Assembly (NCBI GenBank): GCA_030015575.1
Contig: JASDDO010000001.1
Span: 142,929,988-142,993,987 of the forward strand
DNA from: Agapanthus africanus
Taxonomy: Eukaryota; Streptophyta; Magnoliopsida; Asparagales; Amaryllidaceae
Length of the DNA stretch: 64,000 nucleotides
Direction of reading: 5' to 3'
This document shows, piece after piece, positions 11,401 through 23,421 of this stretch; the first letter of the stretch is position 1; each line of letters starts with the position of its first letter. A program made the translations under genes and the position numbers. Under the pieces are notes generated by a model that did not search any database, was not told the DNA's origin, and saw nothing but the letters and a program-made list of their open reading frames with translations.

Positions 11401-14400
11401 TGGCCATTTCTTGCCTTTCGAAAAGCACCAGAACCACCACGACATAAACCGCATTCTATTACTAAACGAGATCTAATGGTATCTTCAACAGTTTGATTTC
11501 TATGGCTTTCAGCCAGTGTTATATCTGCACACAACTCACATTTCCAGGGACCAATTGGATCTTTAACTCTACCATAGCAGTCCAAGTGAACAGCAACCTG
11601 CCAGAAATGTTTGTTAATAAAAAATAATAATTAAAAAAACCAGATGAGAAAGAATCTTAATAGACGTAGCATAATGGAAAATGTTCATAAACCTTGCAGC
11701 TGGAACAAACAAATATCCGGTTCAACAATGTCTCAGATCGCCCACAGATGTCGCAAGAAAGAGCATTATCTTTTGAAGTAGAACCACAAGAATGTTTATC
11801 CTTCAACCGTGAACCCAATAGTGACTGTCCAAAAGCCCTCCCGGGCAGTAAACCAACCATCTGAGGACTCTGAAGAAAATGCAAAATTAAACCAGCATTG
11901 TCATCTTATATAGAAAAAATAATAACTTGGTGTCTACAAACACACCGAAAAAACATGCAGACACATAGCCGTATGCATGCGCATCTACACACACTCAAAG
12001 GACAAAGCATGACAACACATGCACGCATACATGCCTACAGAGGTGGATGCACGCACACACAAAATGAGACATGGGGGAGGGAGAGTAGAACCTCCGGAAA
12101 AGGAGAACCAATATTTTGATTTCCATCTTTTCTTAACAATGGATTCCTAGAAGAAGTGGCGGCGGCAGCTGCAGCGGCAGCAGCCTGAGCTTGTTGGTAT
12201 CTTCTCTCTTTTCTTCCTTGCTGCTTCGTGTCCCTGACTTCACGGAGATATTGATTAACAAATGCTGAATTCCATCGCTGCTGCTTCCATGCACATAGCT
12301 CTTGAGGAAGTTTTTTAACTACCCTACATAATAAATCTTCTGCATGACAATATAAAAATAAAATCATTTAATAAACAAAGGAAGCTTCATGAAATAATGA
12401 TAGACAAATAAAATCAAACAAATAAGGTCACATTTTCTAACCAAAACTATGCTTGATTGCCAAAGAATTATCAAGTAGCTTGTTCTGTAAGTAGAGCATT
12501 TCTCCTTCTATTTCATCTTCAGGAGAAAACTCTGATATCCTCATTTTCTTTGCTTTAGTGAACTGATCCAGCAGTCTAGGGTCCAGTATGCGATCCGAAT
12601 CACTGCAAACAGGAGAGGATGGGCTGTGACTACGCGAGTTTGTTGCTTTCCCAGATAACATCCAGTCCACACTATGACCTGCCAATCAAATGAAATGCTG
12701 GCATGTTATAACAAAAGATGCAAAGCCTAAGTAAAGGACACAACTATGTAGAACTCTGGTAATAACTTACAAATTGAGTTAGATTCTCTGCTTTCCCGCT
12801 TAAGAGGAATATCCTTCTGAACTTGCATCAACCTTTTCTGGATGTGTGGGTGAACATAAGAACTAGAACACGACGCTCCATTTCTATATGGGAGAAAAAG
12901 CCGAACGAAAAATTATAATTACTACGATATCGTCAATGCTAGAATCAAAATAGGACAGGTGAAATTAAAAGCACAACTGCATTATTTATAGAGGCCCATG
13001 ATGAAGAAGCTATCTTGGCAACAATCTGAAATCAAGCAGTGGTTAAACCATCGTATCAGCATTAAAATGTTACATTAAACCCACCTTTTTCCCTCTACAG
13101 AATCATCTGTAGAGATATTAACCTCCTCCGCAACATAATTATCAAGTTTCTTAGAAATGACACCTCCAGCTGTATATTCTGGCCGATGTTGAGCCTCAGA
13201 CAAGTCGTTCTTTCCCACTGTGGCCAAATTTCCTATCAAAAACATGTTAGAAACATGGATTACACGGAATCAAATAAAAAAATTTAAAATGCAGGATCTT
13301 TGGATGGTAAAGAATTTCATACAAATGATTGGGAATACAAAAGCTTTGGAATATATATAGTTCTTCAAGAAACAATAGGTTTGAGTTTTTGTTCTTTAGT
13401 ATGTGGATAGACATTATAGCGTTTCTCTGTTAACTTTTATTTGTACGTTAGCTATAGAATCTATATGGTATGTAACTACTAAAAAACAAGTTTCACTTGC
13501 AGTCTAACGAGACATATAGCTATTCTATGTTAACTTTTCCGTTAATAATAAAAGGTTACTAAAGAGAGAAGAGTGAGCATGTAAAGGCTTCAATCAATGA
13601 ATTGAAAGGCAATGGAAGGGGGCGGTAACATAATTTCTGTGGGGTGACATATCAATTATTCCCACTTTCCCCGTCTTCTGGCAGCATATCAGAGATAGTC
13701 CTGCAGTGCTTTGTCTTAGTTTCATTTCATTAACAGCTTGTCTGAACTGTTAATTAAGCACCGCTCGAATCGGAATGAATTACCCTAGAGTGGTGGCTGA
13801 AGGTGCAGATTGCAGAAACAAGGAGTTAACAAAAAGATACAAAGTGGCTACCAACGCTTACTATCAAGTTAACCAGATTTTACGGACATGGTCCATGCAG
13901 TGGTCGTGTATGTATGTAGATTATCTCAAATAGAACAAGTAAACCATGTGGAGCGGTTCTGTTTATGTATGTATACAATATCCCCACCCATCCAACATTC
14001 CCCCACCCAAAAAAAAACAAAAAAAAAAAGCCACTGGGTAAATTGGGCATAGACCGATTCAAAAGGCATACCTTTCACTTCAGGAAGCGGGACCTGAGAT
14101 GAACTTGAATATGGAGATGAGCGAGTATGATCATTCACCTGAAAATTCATATAAAACTGATTAAGTAAACTTCAAAAAATTATTTAACTAATTGAATATT
14201 TGTATACGGTGAAATTAGAACTTGCAAGAAGTTTGAATATGTTACGATATAATGCAACAAAAAGTAAAGATAAAACCGATAGCATTGAGATCTCTTTGCC
14301 GCCGCCCCCCGCCCCCCCACAAAACCAAAATAAAACCAATAAAAAAAACCAATAAAAAAATACTTTAACAAATGTAACAAAAGACTGAGCCAGGATGGAA

Positions 14401-17022
14401 AACACATGCGATATGGAAAAACAGTTGGAAACTTTCCAATGACACTCTTATTGGTCAAATGATTTGGAGGACAAGTGCGGGAAACACTACATGAGATGGC
14501 AAGATATTATTTTCATGGGATACATATGCAAAATTAGGAAGACTAAAATTGCACTGGTACGACGGAAATTAAGCCTAGAGAGGAAAAAATAAATAGATAG
14601 CAAACAGAAAAGGCAGTGCATGCACATTTAAGGTAACATATTCTCAGTAAGAATGGGGAGACAATTTCTAGGATAAATCATTATGAGAAAGAGAACGGTG
14701 CAGTTTGTAATGTGAGCACAAATTGTTTATGGACGTTCTAATAAAGATATCATAATAACAAAATTGAAAAGCAGCATGATCATCAATATCATCTAAAAGC
14801 CTATGCCACATTAAAAAGGAATACGTTGGGGGAGAACCAAGGATAAAATCTCGGTATCGGGACCGTATCGGATGGTCACTTTTGCGATCGGAATCAGCAA
14901 TCTCTGCAGAATCAGGCGTCTCGAATCGGAATATCGGATTTTATATTGTTGAGGACAAGATTTTTAACAATTAGGATTTTTTTTTGAAATAAACGGTTGA
15001 AATAATTAAAACAATTTGGCAAATTTTTTAATGATTAATGATGCCTACAATCATATTAATGATGTAAACCCAACCATAATAACCTAATAACCTATAATAC
15101 ACCCATTAAACCACTAATGAACCCATCAACACATCAATAGACCTGCTAACCATAATCAAATTTAATACTAAATTCACACCTAATCAATTAAGAAATCTAA
15201 TGTTACTCGGTAAATGATCAACTTTTGGAACCAAAACGACCATCTCGGATCAGGTACGCCTAAGATTTCAAATCATGGGGAGAACATTACATTGTAGAGA
15301 TCCCCACTAAAGAATTAAGTTAGATTTTACAACAAGGGTCAACCTGATGTCAACAATGAGCGTCAAATTTCAAACCAATGCAATTAAGACCAATCAAAAG
15401 ACATCCCGTCACAGAACATAAATGGCTCTTTATAGAAAAGATAGATAATAAGCATAGACCGATCGAAGATACTAAACCAAGAACAAAAAATGGAAATGTG
15501 TTGACGGGAGATAATTTATACATTTCAAAGTTTCATTAGAGACCATCTACAAGCATACTTTGGAAGATTGACTCGCCTAGGTCTGCATTGGTATGGTAGC
15601 AATGCAATCTTTAACTTTTAGTTGGACCTCTACGGTGCTAATGTCATGGAACAAGAAGAGAAGTATGGCCAGCTAAAATCCTCCTGCATAGCTTTAATTC
15701 TTTTGGGGAAAAAACATTTGTTCTTTGATGGGAAGATGAAGCTGACACATTTGGTATGATTAATAATTAATCGATGAGATAGTTGACAAGCATAGATGAG
15801 ATATACAAATTTGGTGCTCATATGGACGACCGCAAGGTGAGAGCAAAACTACTCAAAATGCTTTGGTTTATATGAACACTTGTTGAATAAACATCATTGG
15901 TATTAAGCATTTGGGAAGATATAAAAAGCTTTCGCATTCCGTGGGGGATCGAAGGAAGTCGCTAGTTTTCAAAGGGGTAGTGGAAAATAGCGTTTGCTTA
16001 AGCAACTGAAGACAGCTTGTGTTAAAAAAAATAAGGTGAAGGTTTACTTGACAAATAGGGATCATGTTAGCGTATATGTCACGAGAAAATTCAGTTTCAT
16101 AGTAAGTTTTTTACCGGCCTAAGATACGAAATTGAGTCAACGTTGTGAAGCAATTGAACAAGAAATCAATTAGAATTAGTTTAGATTAATAAGATTGGTG
16201 AGATCAATCAGTGTGATATTTTCATTTTATTGATTTATTTTGGTCTTATACTGACTTGGAATGTCTAGTAGTTGATTTTTGTTGTCCGTAGGATTTTATT
16301 TTGTTGCAAATAATTGATGTACCATGATCACAATGACTCATATATAAGGAGCCAAGAATTTAGGTATTAATCAAAGAGGTTATGAAATTTTGTTTTGCTA
16401 AGTATTTGCATAATCAAGCTTAATATCCACCATTTAATTTTAATAAAAAAACTAATCCTATTTCTTTGTTTTTCCAATACTACAAAGCCCATCACTATCT
16501 AATACTCAACCAAATCATCTGTCGCAACTGGCCAACTCCTCCAACTAAATAACACCCAAACAGCCCCTGTCATCTAGCTGACTATGCTCAATCCCACCAT
16601 CACAACCAAGCCTCCTTACCTCACCTCGACATCAACTCCTTCCCTCTACACGGCCCCAACACCATCAGGCCATGTCCCTCCACATATCATCGCTTGACTC
16701 ACTACTGCCGCAACCCCTTTGTGGCCACTATTGTAGTCCTTCGCTAGTGACGGACCTACATATTCTGGTTCAGAAAGGGCACAACGTTTAGCAAGGTTCC
16801 ATTGAGATTGAGATTTTGTTCAAAAAAATTTATTATCTCATCTTTTTCATTGAGATGAAACGTTTTTGTTTATAAAAAAAACACACAATAATTCATGCTT
16901 TAATATAACGAAATTGAACCCTCAACCTCTTGCTAGATAATGCCTAGCACAACCATGTGCGCAATAGCATATTTGTGTTAAGTTGATGAACCCCATGTGT
17001 ACACACACACGACGAAACGGGT

Positions 17023-17077
<55 letters not shown>

Positions 17078-17254
17078 TAATGGAGGACAAAGCACCCACT
17101 AAAACAACGGTGAAAACATGTTGAAATTGAATGAAATTTGGTATATATACATCTTAGCCGATGAAGGTAAGGATGGTGTGCCGATCGGCGAAAAAATCAT
17201 TGAAGAGTATACTTATTCACCGCCATAGGAGGAAATCCCTTTCTAGGACCTCTC

Positions 17255-17305
<51 letters not shown>

Positions 17306-20300
17306 TTGGCATTGCATCAATAGATCGATGTAGGGACTTCTTTTTCCATAAAGTATCAATGGAGGTGCCTGCCAGCGCCGAGTTGTATGTGGGTCCGCCC
17401 TTGTCCTTTACCACCTGTTTCAGACCGGGTCAGTCCGGTCTAATTGTCTAGATAGCCACGCCCTCAACCATCCCCAAATTGACACCACAATTCATCTCTG
17501 TGGCCATAAATTGCTGATTGGAAGGTTCTTGGAGTTATGGTCCTGGATCACATGAAATTGGGATTGCTACTTGCCGTTCTGCTTCTACGAATGTTCTAAG
17601 TAATTTCTCTACTCAGTACCATTAATAAAGCTAGAAACTGAAATGGGTTGATAAGAAATAATTGTGAGCATCCCTTGAAGAAATAATTTATAAAATTTTA
17701 ATCCTTATTTTTGTTGGTACAGCCTTCATGACAAGTATCTAGCGAGTTTGACTCGCTTTAATACTTTGATATTGCTTTGCTTGTTCTCTTGCTATTGATG
17801 GCAAGTATTGGTTGTGGATTAATTACAAGTATTCCTTATTGCAATTTTTCTGCGGATATATTTTGTGTGTTTGGTCATATAGTTAGATCGCAATCACAAC
17901 TGCGCCACCAACTGCATGACATATAAGTTAGCCTCCTACAAAATGAGGTAGTAACACACACACCACCACCACCACCCCGAAAAAAAAGAATTATAATAAT
18001 CATCGAGAAGCACGCTTGAACAAATGGGGACGGTAGAAAACAAAGTTATACAGAGAGTACGAAAGATGACCCGAATGAGATCTAATATGGTGTGTGCGCA
18101 GTTGTCTAGACACATGCAATATTGCAATTGAATAGTTCTATTGCTATTTGTGAGCAACATTGAATATGTCAAGTCCTTGAAAGAAGTCCAATTGATATAA
18201 CTTGATTGGAGTATTGAACATCTAAAAAATGTTATCATAACTTCACGTCATGAATAGATCGGAAAGGTTAGCAAACCACATGGCTTTATTTTTCAACTGA
18301 AGAAAATAAGAATATTTATTTTTGGAGAAATAAAGAAAATATGAAGGCATTAAGCCAACATCATGTGCAACATACCATGCCGCTTCCAGAGAAGCTCTTT
18401 ACCAAAAAAATAGTGAAGAGGATCTTAAAATGTCTTGGTTATTGCGTATAACACATCTATAAAATCAACAAAGCACACAGAATGACACATGCAAAACAAA
18501 ATACATGTTGAAGATTTCACATCTCTCTCACAAATTTACTGAAAAATCTAGGGAAAATATGAAAGAAAGAAAATGCATGCAAGAAAGAAAAAAGTATATT
18601 ATCATTTCCAAAGGGATTGAAAATGCATGCAAGGAAAGAAAAAAAAACTGATTACCTTTTCTAAAATGGTGTGTTCTTTCCATTGACTTCTATCATGAAG
18701 AGGAGGCATAAGGCCAATAGGATCTTTGTTAGCATCATTAGTGTGAACATCAGGAACATCATCATTCTCATCAAGGGAGCAAGCATTGGCATTATCAGGA
18801 CCTGCAACTTCAATACTGCCTTGGATATTTAAACCTGTTACATCAGCAGCATTTGGGCAATCAACTCTTGCTGCTAAGCTACCTGATGATATTGCAGAGC
18901 CATTTCTAGCTTTCAGATTTCGTGTCGATGCCGGTGTGTATATCGACTCTTGAAACCATTTGGTCAATTTCAATCTCAAATCTGAGGGGAAGGATGAGAT
19001 TTCACCCTGTAAAGCTAGATGAGTTATAACAGAAATAATACGTTCAATTGAGTAATGAACAGAATACTCTTATAAATACCATGAGAGCTACTTCCAAGGA
19101 ATCAGAAGATACACCAATCTCTGATGCTACATCACCAACAATGATTTTACCTCTGCCGATTAACTGGATGTAAAGAAAGTCATAAACATGAGTACTTGGA
19201 ATTACAGAATGGACAGATACATGTTCTCACATGACAAAAGCGATAAAGCCAACATCACCTTTTTAACAACTGGAATAAGATTGGAGATATCCCGCGAACT
19301 GTTGTCACTCTCAGAAATTCCTAATTCTATGTTCTTACTTGACTGCATATCACCGCCTTCTACAGTCAGCGCCAAAGAATCTTGTTCAAGAGTTGCTTCA
19401 CCGCCAAACTCTTTGTCAGAAGCTGTTTGCGTCTTGCTTTTCTCTTTACTCTTGCGACTGAACCTTAATTTGGGTAGCTTCTTCGGGAGCGAAGTCTCAG
19501 GCAAAAGCTTGTCAGTGGAAAAATCATCACCGACAGCCTGGGTAATTTTTCTTGTATGGTGAGAACTGCCAACTTCCTGTGAAGTTGAGTGCTTTAAACA
19601 ATAAGCTCGAAACTCAACCTACAGTCAAAAGTTGAGACAATCATATATGTCTCTACTGTAAAATCAGATAGTAAATAATGTAAAATCCTAAAGAGGAAAC
19701 CAAAAAACAAAAATAAAAATAAGAGAGCGCAAATAAGACTCACGTTATCACATCCAAACTTCCCCCAAATCTCCATTTGATACCTTGCCTCCCTCGCACA
19801 TATAGGATGGAAAGCAGTTCTGCATGTTCCTGAAGTATAATAAAAAATATATATGACTTCGCCTAACAGGTAACTAGGCTACAAGAAACAAGATCAATCA
19901 ACATCTTGAATGATAAACCAGTTAGAATCATCGAAAATACATTTATATTTACATTTAAATTTTGGATTTAAAAATAAATATGGGTATACCAGAAGTAATT
20001 ATGTTGACATCAGGGCTCATAACAAAAGTAATTCTATTAAACATCAGACTCATGACAACATATTCTGTTAAATATTGGTCTCTCCCTCCCTCCAGACATG
20101 CACTATTGGAGCGCGTGCACGCACACGGGGAGAGAGAGAGATCAAGAGATATGCAGATGACATCAGATGGTTGCATTTAAATTTTCATGTGGCAACGGCT
20201 GGAAATACCATTTCAGATGGTGTTTAGACAATCATCATGGAAAGCAACAAATGTCACCCTGCTTACACCATACAATGGCATATCGGCGCATATACAATAA

Positions 20301-23006
20301 GTACGAGTTTCTTTTGTTAAGTCTTAATCATTCTAAATTCACCAGTGCCGACATGCATGTTTAAAAATGCATCACCTGCTGTCATAAGATGCAATAATAG
20401 GCAGCCACAAATATAAACAGTAAATTGTCTTCTAGCTCATGTGCAAACATCTATATAATATACATACATAGCCCTCTTATTGAAATAACTAAAAGATGTG
20501 GGGGGAAAGAATTTCTTACTGAAACAACTACAAGATGCAGAGAAACCGAAATTCGAACTGGAATTCAATATACTCTTCATTAGGTACCAAGCTGTAATAA
20601 TCATAATCACGGCTCGATGGATCGTGTTGCAGGACAAGGTAAATGTCTAGTTATGTTCTTTTAGTGAATATATGGATGCTCTCAACCCCTAAAGTTTACC
20701 GCATTTCACCTAATAAATTGTATACTAATATAACCAGCCATATAAGACAGTCTTTAGTGCTGAATTGGAAAAGGATAAAAATATATTACGACAGATGTAT
20801 GCTTAGTACTAAATAGTAAACAAAAAATTTTGAGATAAGCTTTCGTGAAGATACATCTGTCAAACAGCATAGGTCAGTAATCAGAGCTTACATAAGCAGA
20901 AACAACAACGTTGACCGGATGCAGAGTGAACCTCATGGAAGAATCCTAAAGTTGCCTACCATGAGATCACGACGAGGAAGGGGGAGAAAAGGCATTCTGT
21001 TTCTCAGCGATCATCATCTAACAACTAGCCTATACAAACCAAATTGTTTGCTGCATAATGTAAGTTTGCTATTTTCAAAATATAAGAATGAAGTAATGTG
21101 ACAAGCATGTGTTGGTAATAACAAATTGACCATTTAAATTTCCTTTTTTCCCTTTTTTTAAGAGGGGAGAGGCTCCATCTAATCAAGATCTACCATAGTT
21201 ATGGCGAAGCAAATTTGATGTAAGCCCGATTGCGCTAAGGTCAAAGTGTAATAATATCAAGATAAACACATGGCATGCAACAAATTGTTTTATAATAATT
21301 ATATTCATCCAGAAGTAATAACCACTGCGCAGGATTTACCAAAAACTAAGATTTGCAAAGTGACCATTTGAAATGCAAGGACATTTAGAAGACTTTTTCC
21401 TTTAGATTTTTTTTTGGTCAACAAAAAAAATCCTCTCCTTTTTTATCCTTCCAAGGAACCGTGCTCTAAGATGATTCAAGCAAGAAGGTTCCAGATCCTT
21501 CCAGCCTCCACAGATTTACCTCTCTAACCATTATATTGTCTTCGGCAATTGTTAATAATGCTCCATCCATCAAGATCAAGTAGCAAGTGGTTGCTTCCAA
21601 TATTGAAATTATAAATCAATTATCAGCCATTCGTGAACCTGCTAAAACAGAACGAAGTAGTTCTAAGCTCCATGAGGAGAGATTTGCAAGTATGAACTGA
21701 CTACAACCATTAGCCCAAATATACATGCAAAGGAACAAGCATTAAAAATGAAAGTATATCACATGTGGTAAACTACAAATGGTACCAGTAATAGCCACAT
21801 AGGTCCTATTCGATAAGGCGAACAAATTCAAACCAGGAAAAATTGCAGCCCATGCCATGGCATTAAATCACTTGCTATAGCGGCATAAGCAAAGTAATGA
21901 GACTTACCAAAGCTACAACGAACACACACGCCAAGCTTCACCTTGCACACAATACAAACGAGCTTCCATCGCATATCCCATATTCCCCCATTGTTCACGA
22001 CTGGCTCCATTGTCCCAATGTCTTCAACATACATTTCAGGGTTCCAAAGACTACAAAACAAGTGTGCATACTTCTTTTCTCCTTCATTCTTATGATCTCC
22101 AACGACTGGCTTTACAGCACCACCTTCCTTGGGGCAAAGTAAGCAAGACCTCATGCTTGTATGCATTCCATCCAAATTCTTGCACATGTAACAAACCCAC
22201 GTCTCTTCGACCACCCCATGCATCCCATAACACTTCTTGTGCACCAAAACACCACAAGAGTTGCAAGAAACGATTTTGTTCGATTTCCCTTCATTTCCCC
22301 CCAAACAGCACACGTCACAGAAAAATTTCCCGACGGCTTCCGAGCGAGGAAGTGACAAGAGTTTTTCTAGCCCGGCGTCACTCCCCAATAGCCTTCGTTT
22401 CTTTGTAGGTCGCTGTGTGGTCAGAATTGCTCTATTCTTCGAACTAAGAGCCCAGTGCATCGACAAACTCTCATCCACTTCTTCTTCCTGCTCCTCTACT
22501 TCATCTTTCTCGACTTCTTGAGCTCGTAATGCACTAATATCACCAGCAGCAGCAGCAGGTTTCTCCTCTTCTTCTTTAACAGTGATTGAACTCACTCGCA
22601 CTTCATTTTCACTAAAAACTACTTCATTCTCAACCTTTTCCAACGAGCTTTCCAGAATCGGAAACTCAAAGCAAGAAGCAAGAAGAGGCCTAGGTTTCAA
22701 GCTCTCGATATCAGCCGCAGTGATCGGGCGAAAGTACGCCTCCATCTCCTCCCACCACGGGATCGGCCCCTTCGACTGCTTCGAGGCCTGAGCGGGCGCC
22801 TCGGGAGGTTGGTCGCCATGGGACGACGACGACGCCTTCTTGAGCTTCCGCCGACCGTAGGAGAGATAACCGGCGACTCGAGATGGGAGGGTCGAGGATC
22901 TCGAGGTGAACTCCTCGTCTTCGTAAGGGGATCGCTCCGAGAGCGCCTTCAGGGCTTGGGCGCAGAGATCCACCGCCGGCGATGTGGGCGTCGGCGTGGA
23001 CGTCAT
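5461..23006 (-). CDS. PHD/extended-PHD zinc finger protein (JADE/BRPF-like, plant PHD finger family), 19 exons
   Basis: Spliced by eye with GT-AG sites. Exons on the minus strand, 5' to 3': 21908-23006, 19744-19829, 19259-19618, 19080-19163, 18656-19006, 14072-14138, 13085-13232, 12771-12883, 12442-12678, 12092-12339, 11693-11869, 11376-11597, 11234-11287, 11004-11075, 10751-10891, 10502-10555, 10239-10298, 6985-7371, 5461-5628. They total 4128 bases, 1375 residues plus stop, with phase kept at every junction. Visible domains: PHD about 230-276, extended PHD about 288-412, second PHD about 970-1013, second extended PHD about 1038-1150, an alanine run at about 910, and acidic stretches near 145-180. 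By family knowledge this is a nuclear chromatin reader that binds histone tails. It resembles Arabidopsis AT1G77800-type proteins in length and layout (recalled, not searched). The ATG at 23006 is the first in a long open frame rich in basic and acidic segments. No break is seen; an extra small exon in the 4.5-kb intron 5 cannot be excluded. Confidence 0.9.
5629..6984 (-). other. Intron 18 of the PHD gene
   Basis: 1356 bases between exon 18 (donor after WFKERK) and the last exon (acceptor TTTTGCAG). It contains a C homopolymer near 6686-6700 and no recognised gene or transposon end. Confidence 0.75.
7372..10238 (-). other. Intron 17 of the PHD gene
   Basis: 2867 bases from a GTATTATAG donor to a TTTGCAG acceptor. 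Most of it is accounted for by the inverted-repeat element at 7757-9537. The rest is AT-rich and shows no coding signature. Confidence 0.75.
7757..9537. mobile_element. Non-autonomous terminal-inverted-repeat DNA element inside intron 17
   Basis: The left end (about 7760-7890) reads TTGAAACCCTAAAACTAAG, then CTAATTCTAAATCCAACCC. The right end (about 9400-9530), read on the minus strand, gives TTGAACCCTAAAACTCAG, then CTAATTCTAAGTACAACCC. The arms are about 130 bases with scattered mismatches and short gaps. The 1.5 kb between them has no transposase-like frame; a 104-codon minus-strand frame at 8075-8389 has no family features. A clean target duplication could not be fixed, so the ends are good to about 10 bases. 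Hairpin-type Mutator-like or another TIR class are both possible. Confidence 0.6.
10751..11869 (-). CDS. Exons 11-15 of the PHD gene: second PHD plus extended PHD module
   Basis: Five exons (11693-11869, 11376-11597, 11234-11287, 11004-11075, 10751-10891) join in phase 0. The first carries CDICGRSE and FVCSSCK. The second continues VHLDCYG and CELCAD to close PHD 2, then starts the extended PHD with IECGLC and WVHAFCAE. The third, only 18 codons, supplies WLLGPMFRRGQ. The fourth gives CCICRQKYGVCLK. The fifth gives CSYGHCQVAFHPSCAR and YCQRH. All expected Cys and His ligands of a PHD-knuckle-ePHD array are present. Two such modules in one plant protein is the known layout of this family. Confidence 0.88.
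13233..14071 (-). other. Intron 6 of the PHD gene
   Basis: 839 bases from a GTATGCC donor to a TTTTTGATAG acceptor; flanking phase 1. No embedded repeat or gene recognised. Confidence 0.75.
17026..17077. repeat. Compound microsatellite (TA)n(GA)n
   Basis: About 14 TA units run directly into about 11 GA units. It abuts the end of the MITE relic, a common place for such tracts to arise. Confidence 0.9.
17078..17250. mobile_element. Truncated relative of the 2810-3202 MITE
   Basis: The stretch starts GTAATGGAGGACAAAG, like the outer end of the intact MITE. It then follows that element's right arm with mismatches: ACGGTGAAAA, TGAAATTTGGT, ACATCTTAG, GATGGTG, and CGCCATAGGAGGAAAT near 17221-17236. 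The opposite arm is missing and the far end dissolves into a CT microsatellite, so it is a deletion derivative. No target duplication is visible. Confidence 0.65.
17253..17306. repeat. Compound microsatellite (CT)n(CA)n(A)n
   Basis: Consecutive runs of CT, then CA, then about 18 A at the right end of the MITE relic. Confidence 0.85.
19830..21907 (-). other. Intron 1 of the PHD gene
   Basis: 2078 bases from a GGTAAGT donor to a CTTCAG acceptor; it splits the first extended PHD finger. A short GA tract lies near 20131-20142. No transposon ends or other gene were recognised. Confidence 0.75.
21908..23006 (-). CDS. Exon 1 of the PHD gene: N-terminus, first PHD and start of extended PHD
   Basis: This exon codes for residues 1-366. 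A Ser/Pro-rich start is followed by an acidic region with KEEEEK and EEQEEEVDE, then KKRR, a possible nuclear localisation signal near 202. The Cys4-His-Cys3 PHD finger begins CDVC at about 230 and ends CYMC at about 275. The extended PHD begins CLLC at about 288. The exon stops after VRCSFG at a GGTAAGT donor. The zinc ligands that complete the extended PHD (RTAFHPICA, then YCLKH) are supplied by exons 2 and 3 across a 2.1-kb intron. Reading on past the donor adds 26 unrelated residues, which marks the intron. Confidence 0.9.
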
Positions 23007-23421
23007 CGTGTTCCCATCGCAGGAACCCTAGCCCTAGGGATTCGCAAGAGACGGCGATGGCCGCTAGGGTTAGGGTTTCGGAGTCGAATTTGGGGCTTTT
23101 TCTTGATTTGTTGTAGGGTTCGAGTCTTGGTTCTATTTTCTGGCGTCGATTTCGGATCCAATTGATTGCGTCCTTTTATGGGTTTTACCCACGCTCTAGG
23201 TTTGGGCATGTACATTGTGATTTCGTATCAGCTTCGGTGGAGACCAGTACGAAATCCGAAATCGATACAAAACCAACTGATGGATGTCGTGATCTCCTTC
23301 AGATGTTATCTTCGGTTGATCTGTGGCGAGCGTCGATGGATGGCTTAGATTGAGTTTGAGGGTCGCCTTCTCATGCGTGTGGATCTCAATGGGCTTGATT
23401 TGGGAATGAAGCCGAGCTATC
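23007..23421 (-). promoter_or_regulatory. Remaining native promoter and 5' UTR of the PHD gene, with telo-box
   Basis: These 415 bases are all that separates the start codon from the LTR of element A. On the minus strand the sequence carries AAACCCTAACCCTAG (about 23064-23078), a telo-box of the kind common near transcription starts of plant housekeeping genes. A weak ACCCATAAAAGG TATA-like stretch lies near 23180. The transcription start cannot be fixed from sequence. Confidence 0.45.

Larger units (their letters stand above)
14139..18655 (-). other. Intron 5 of the PHD gene (4.5 kb)
   Basis: This is the longest intron, from a GTAATCAG donor after ILEK to a TTTTCAG acceptor before VNDHTRS; the phase is 0 on both sides. 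Its interior holds an AT-rich stretch, the microsatellite and MITE relic near 17026-17306, and sequence of transposon-like composition at 14820-15300 and 16460-16980 that I could not classify. Because both flanks are phase 0, one or more extra phase-0 exons inside it would not be detected by frame alone. Confidence 0.7.

Noticed and set aside
15620-16080. Possible transposase-like text in intron 5
   Set aside because: Short phrases read open in shifting frames, but no conserved motif could be tied to a known family.
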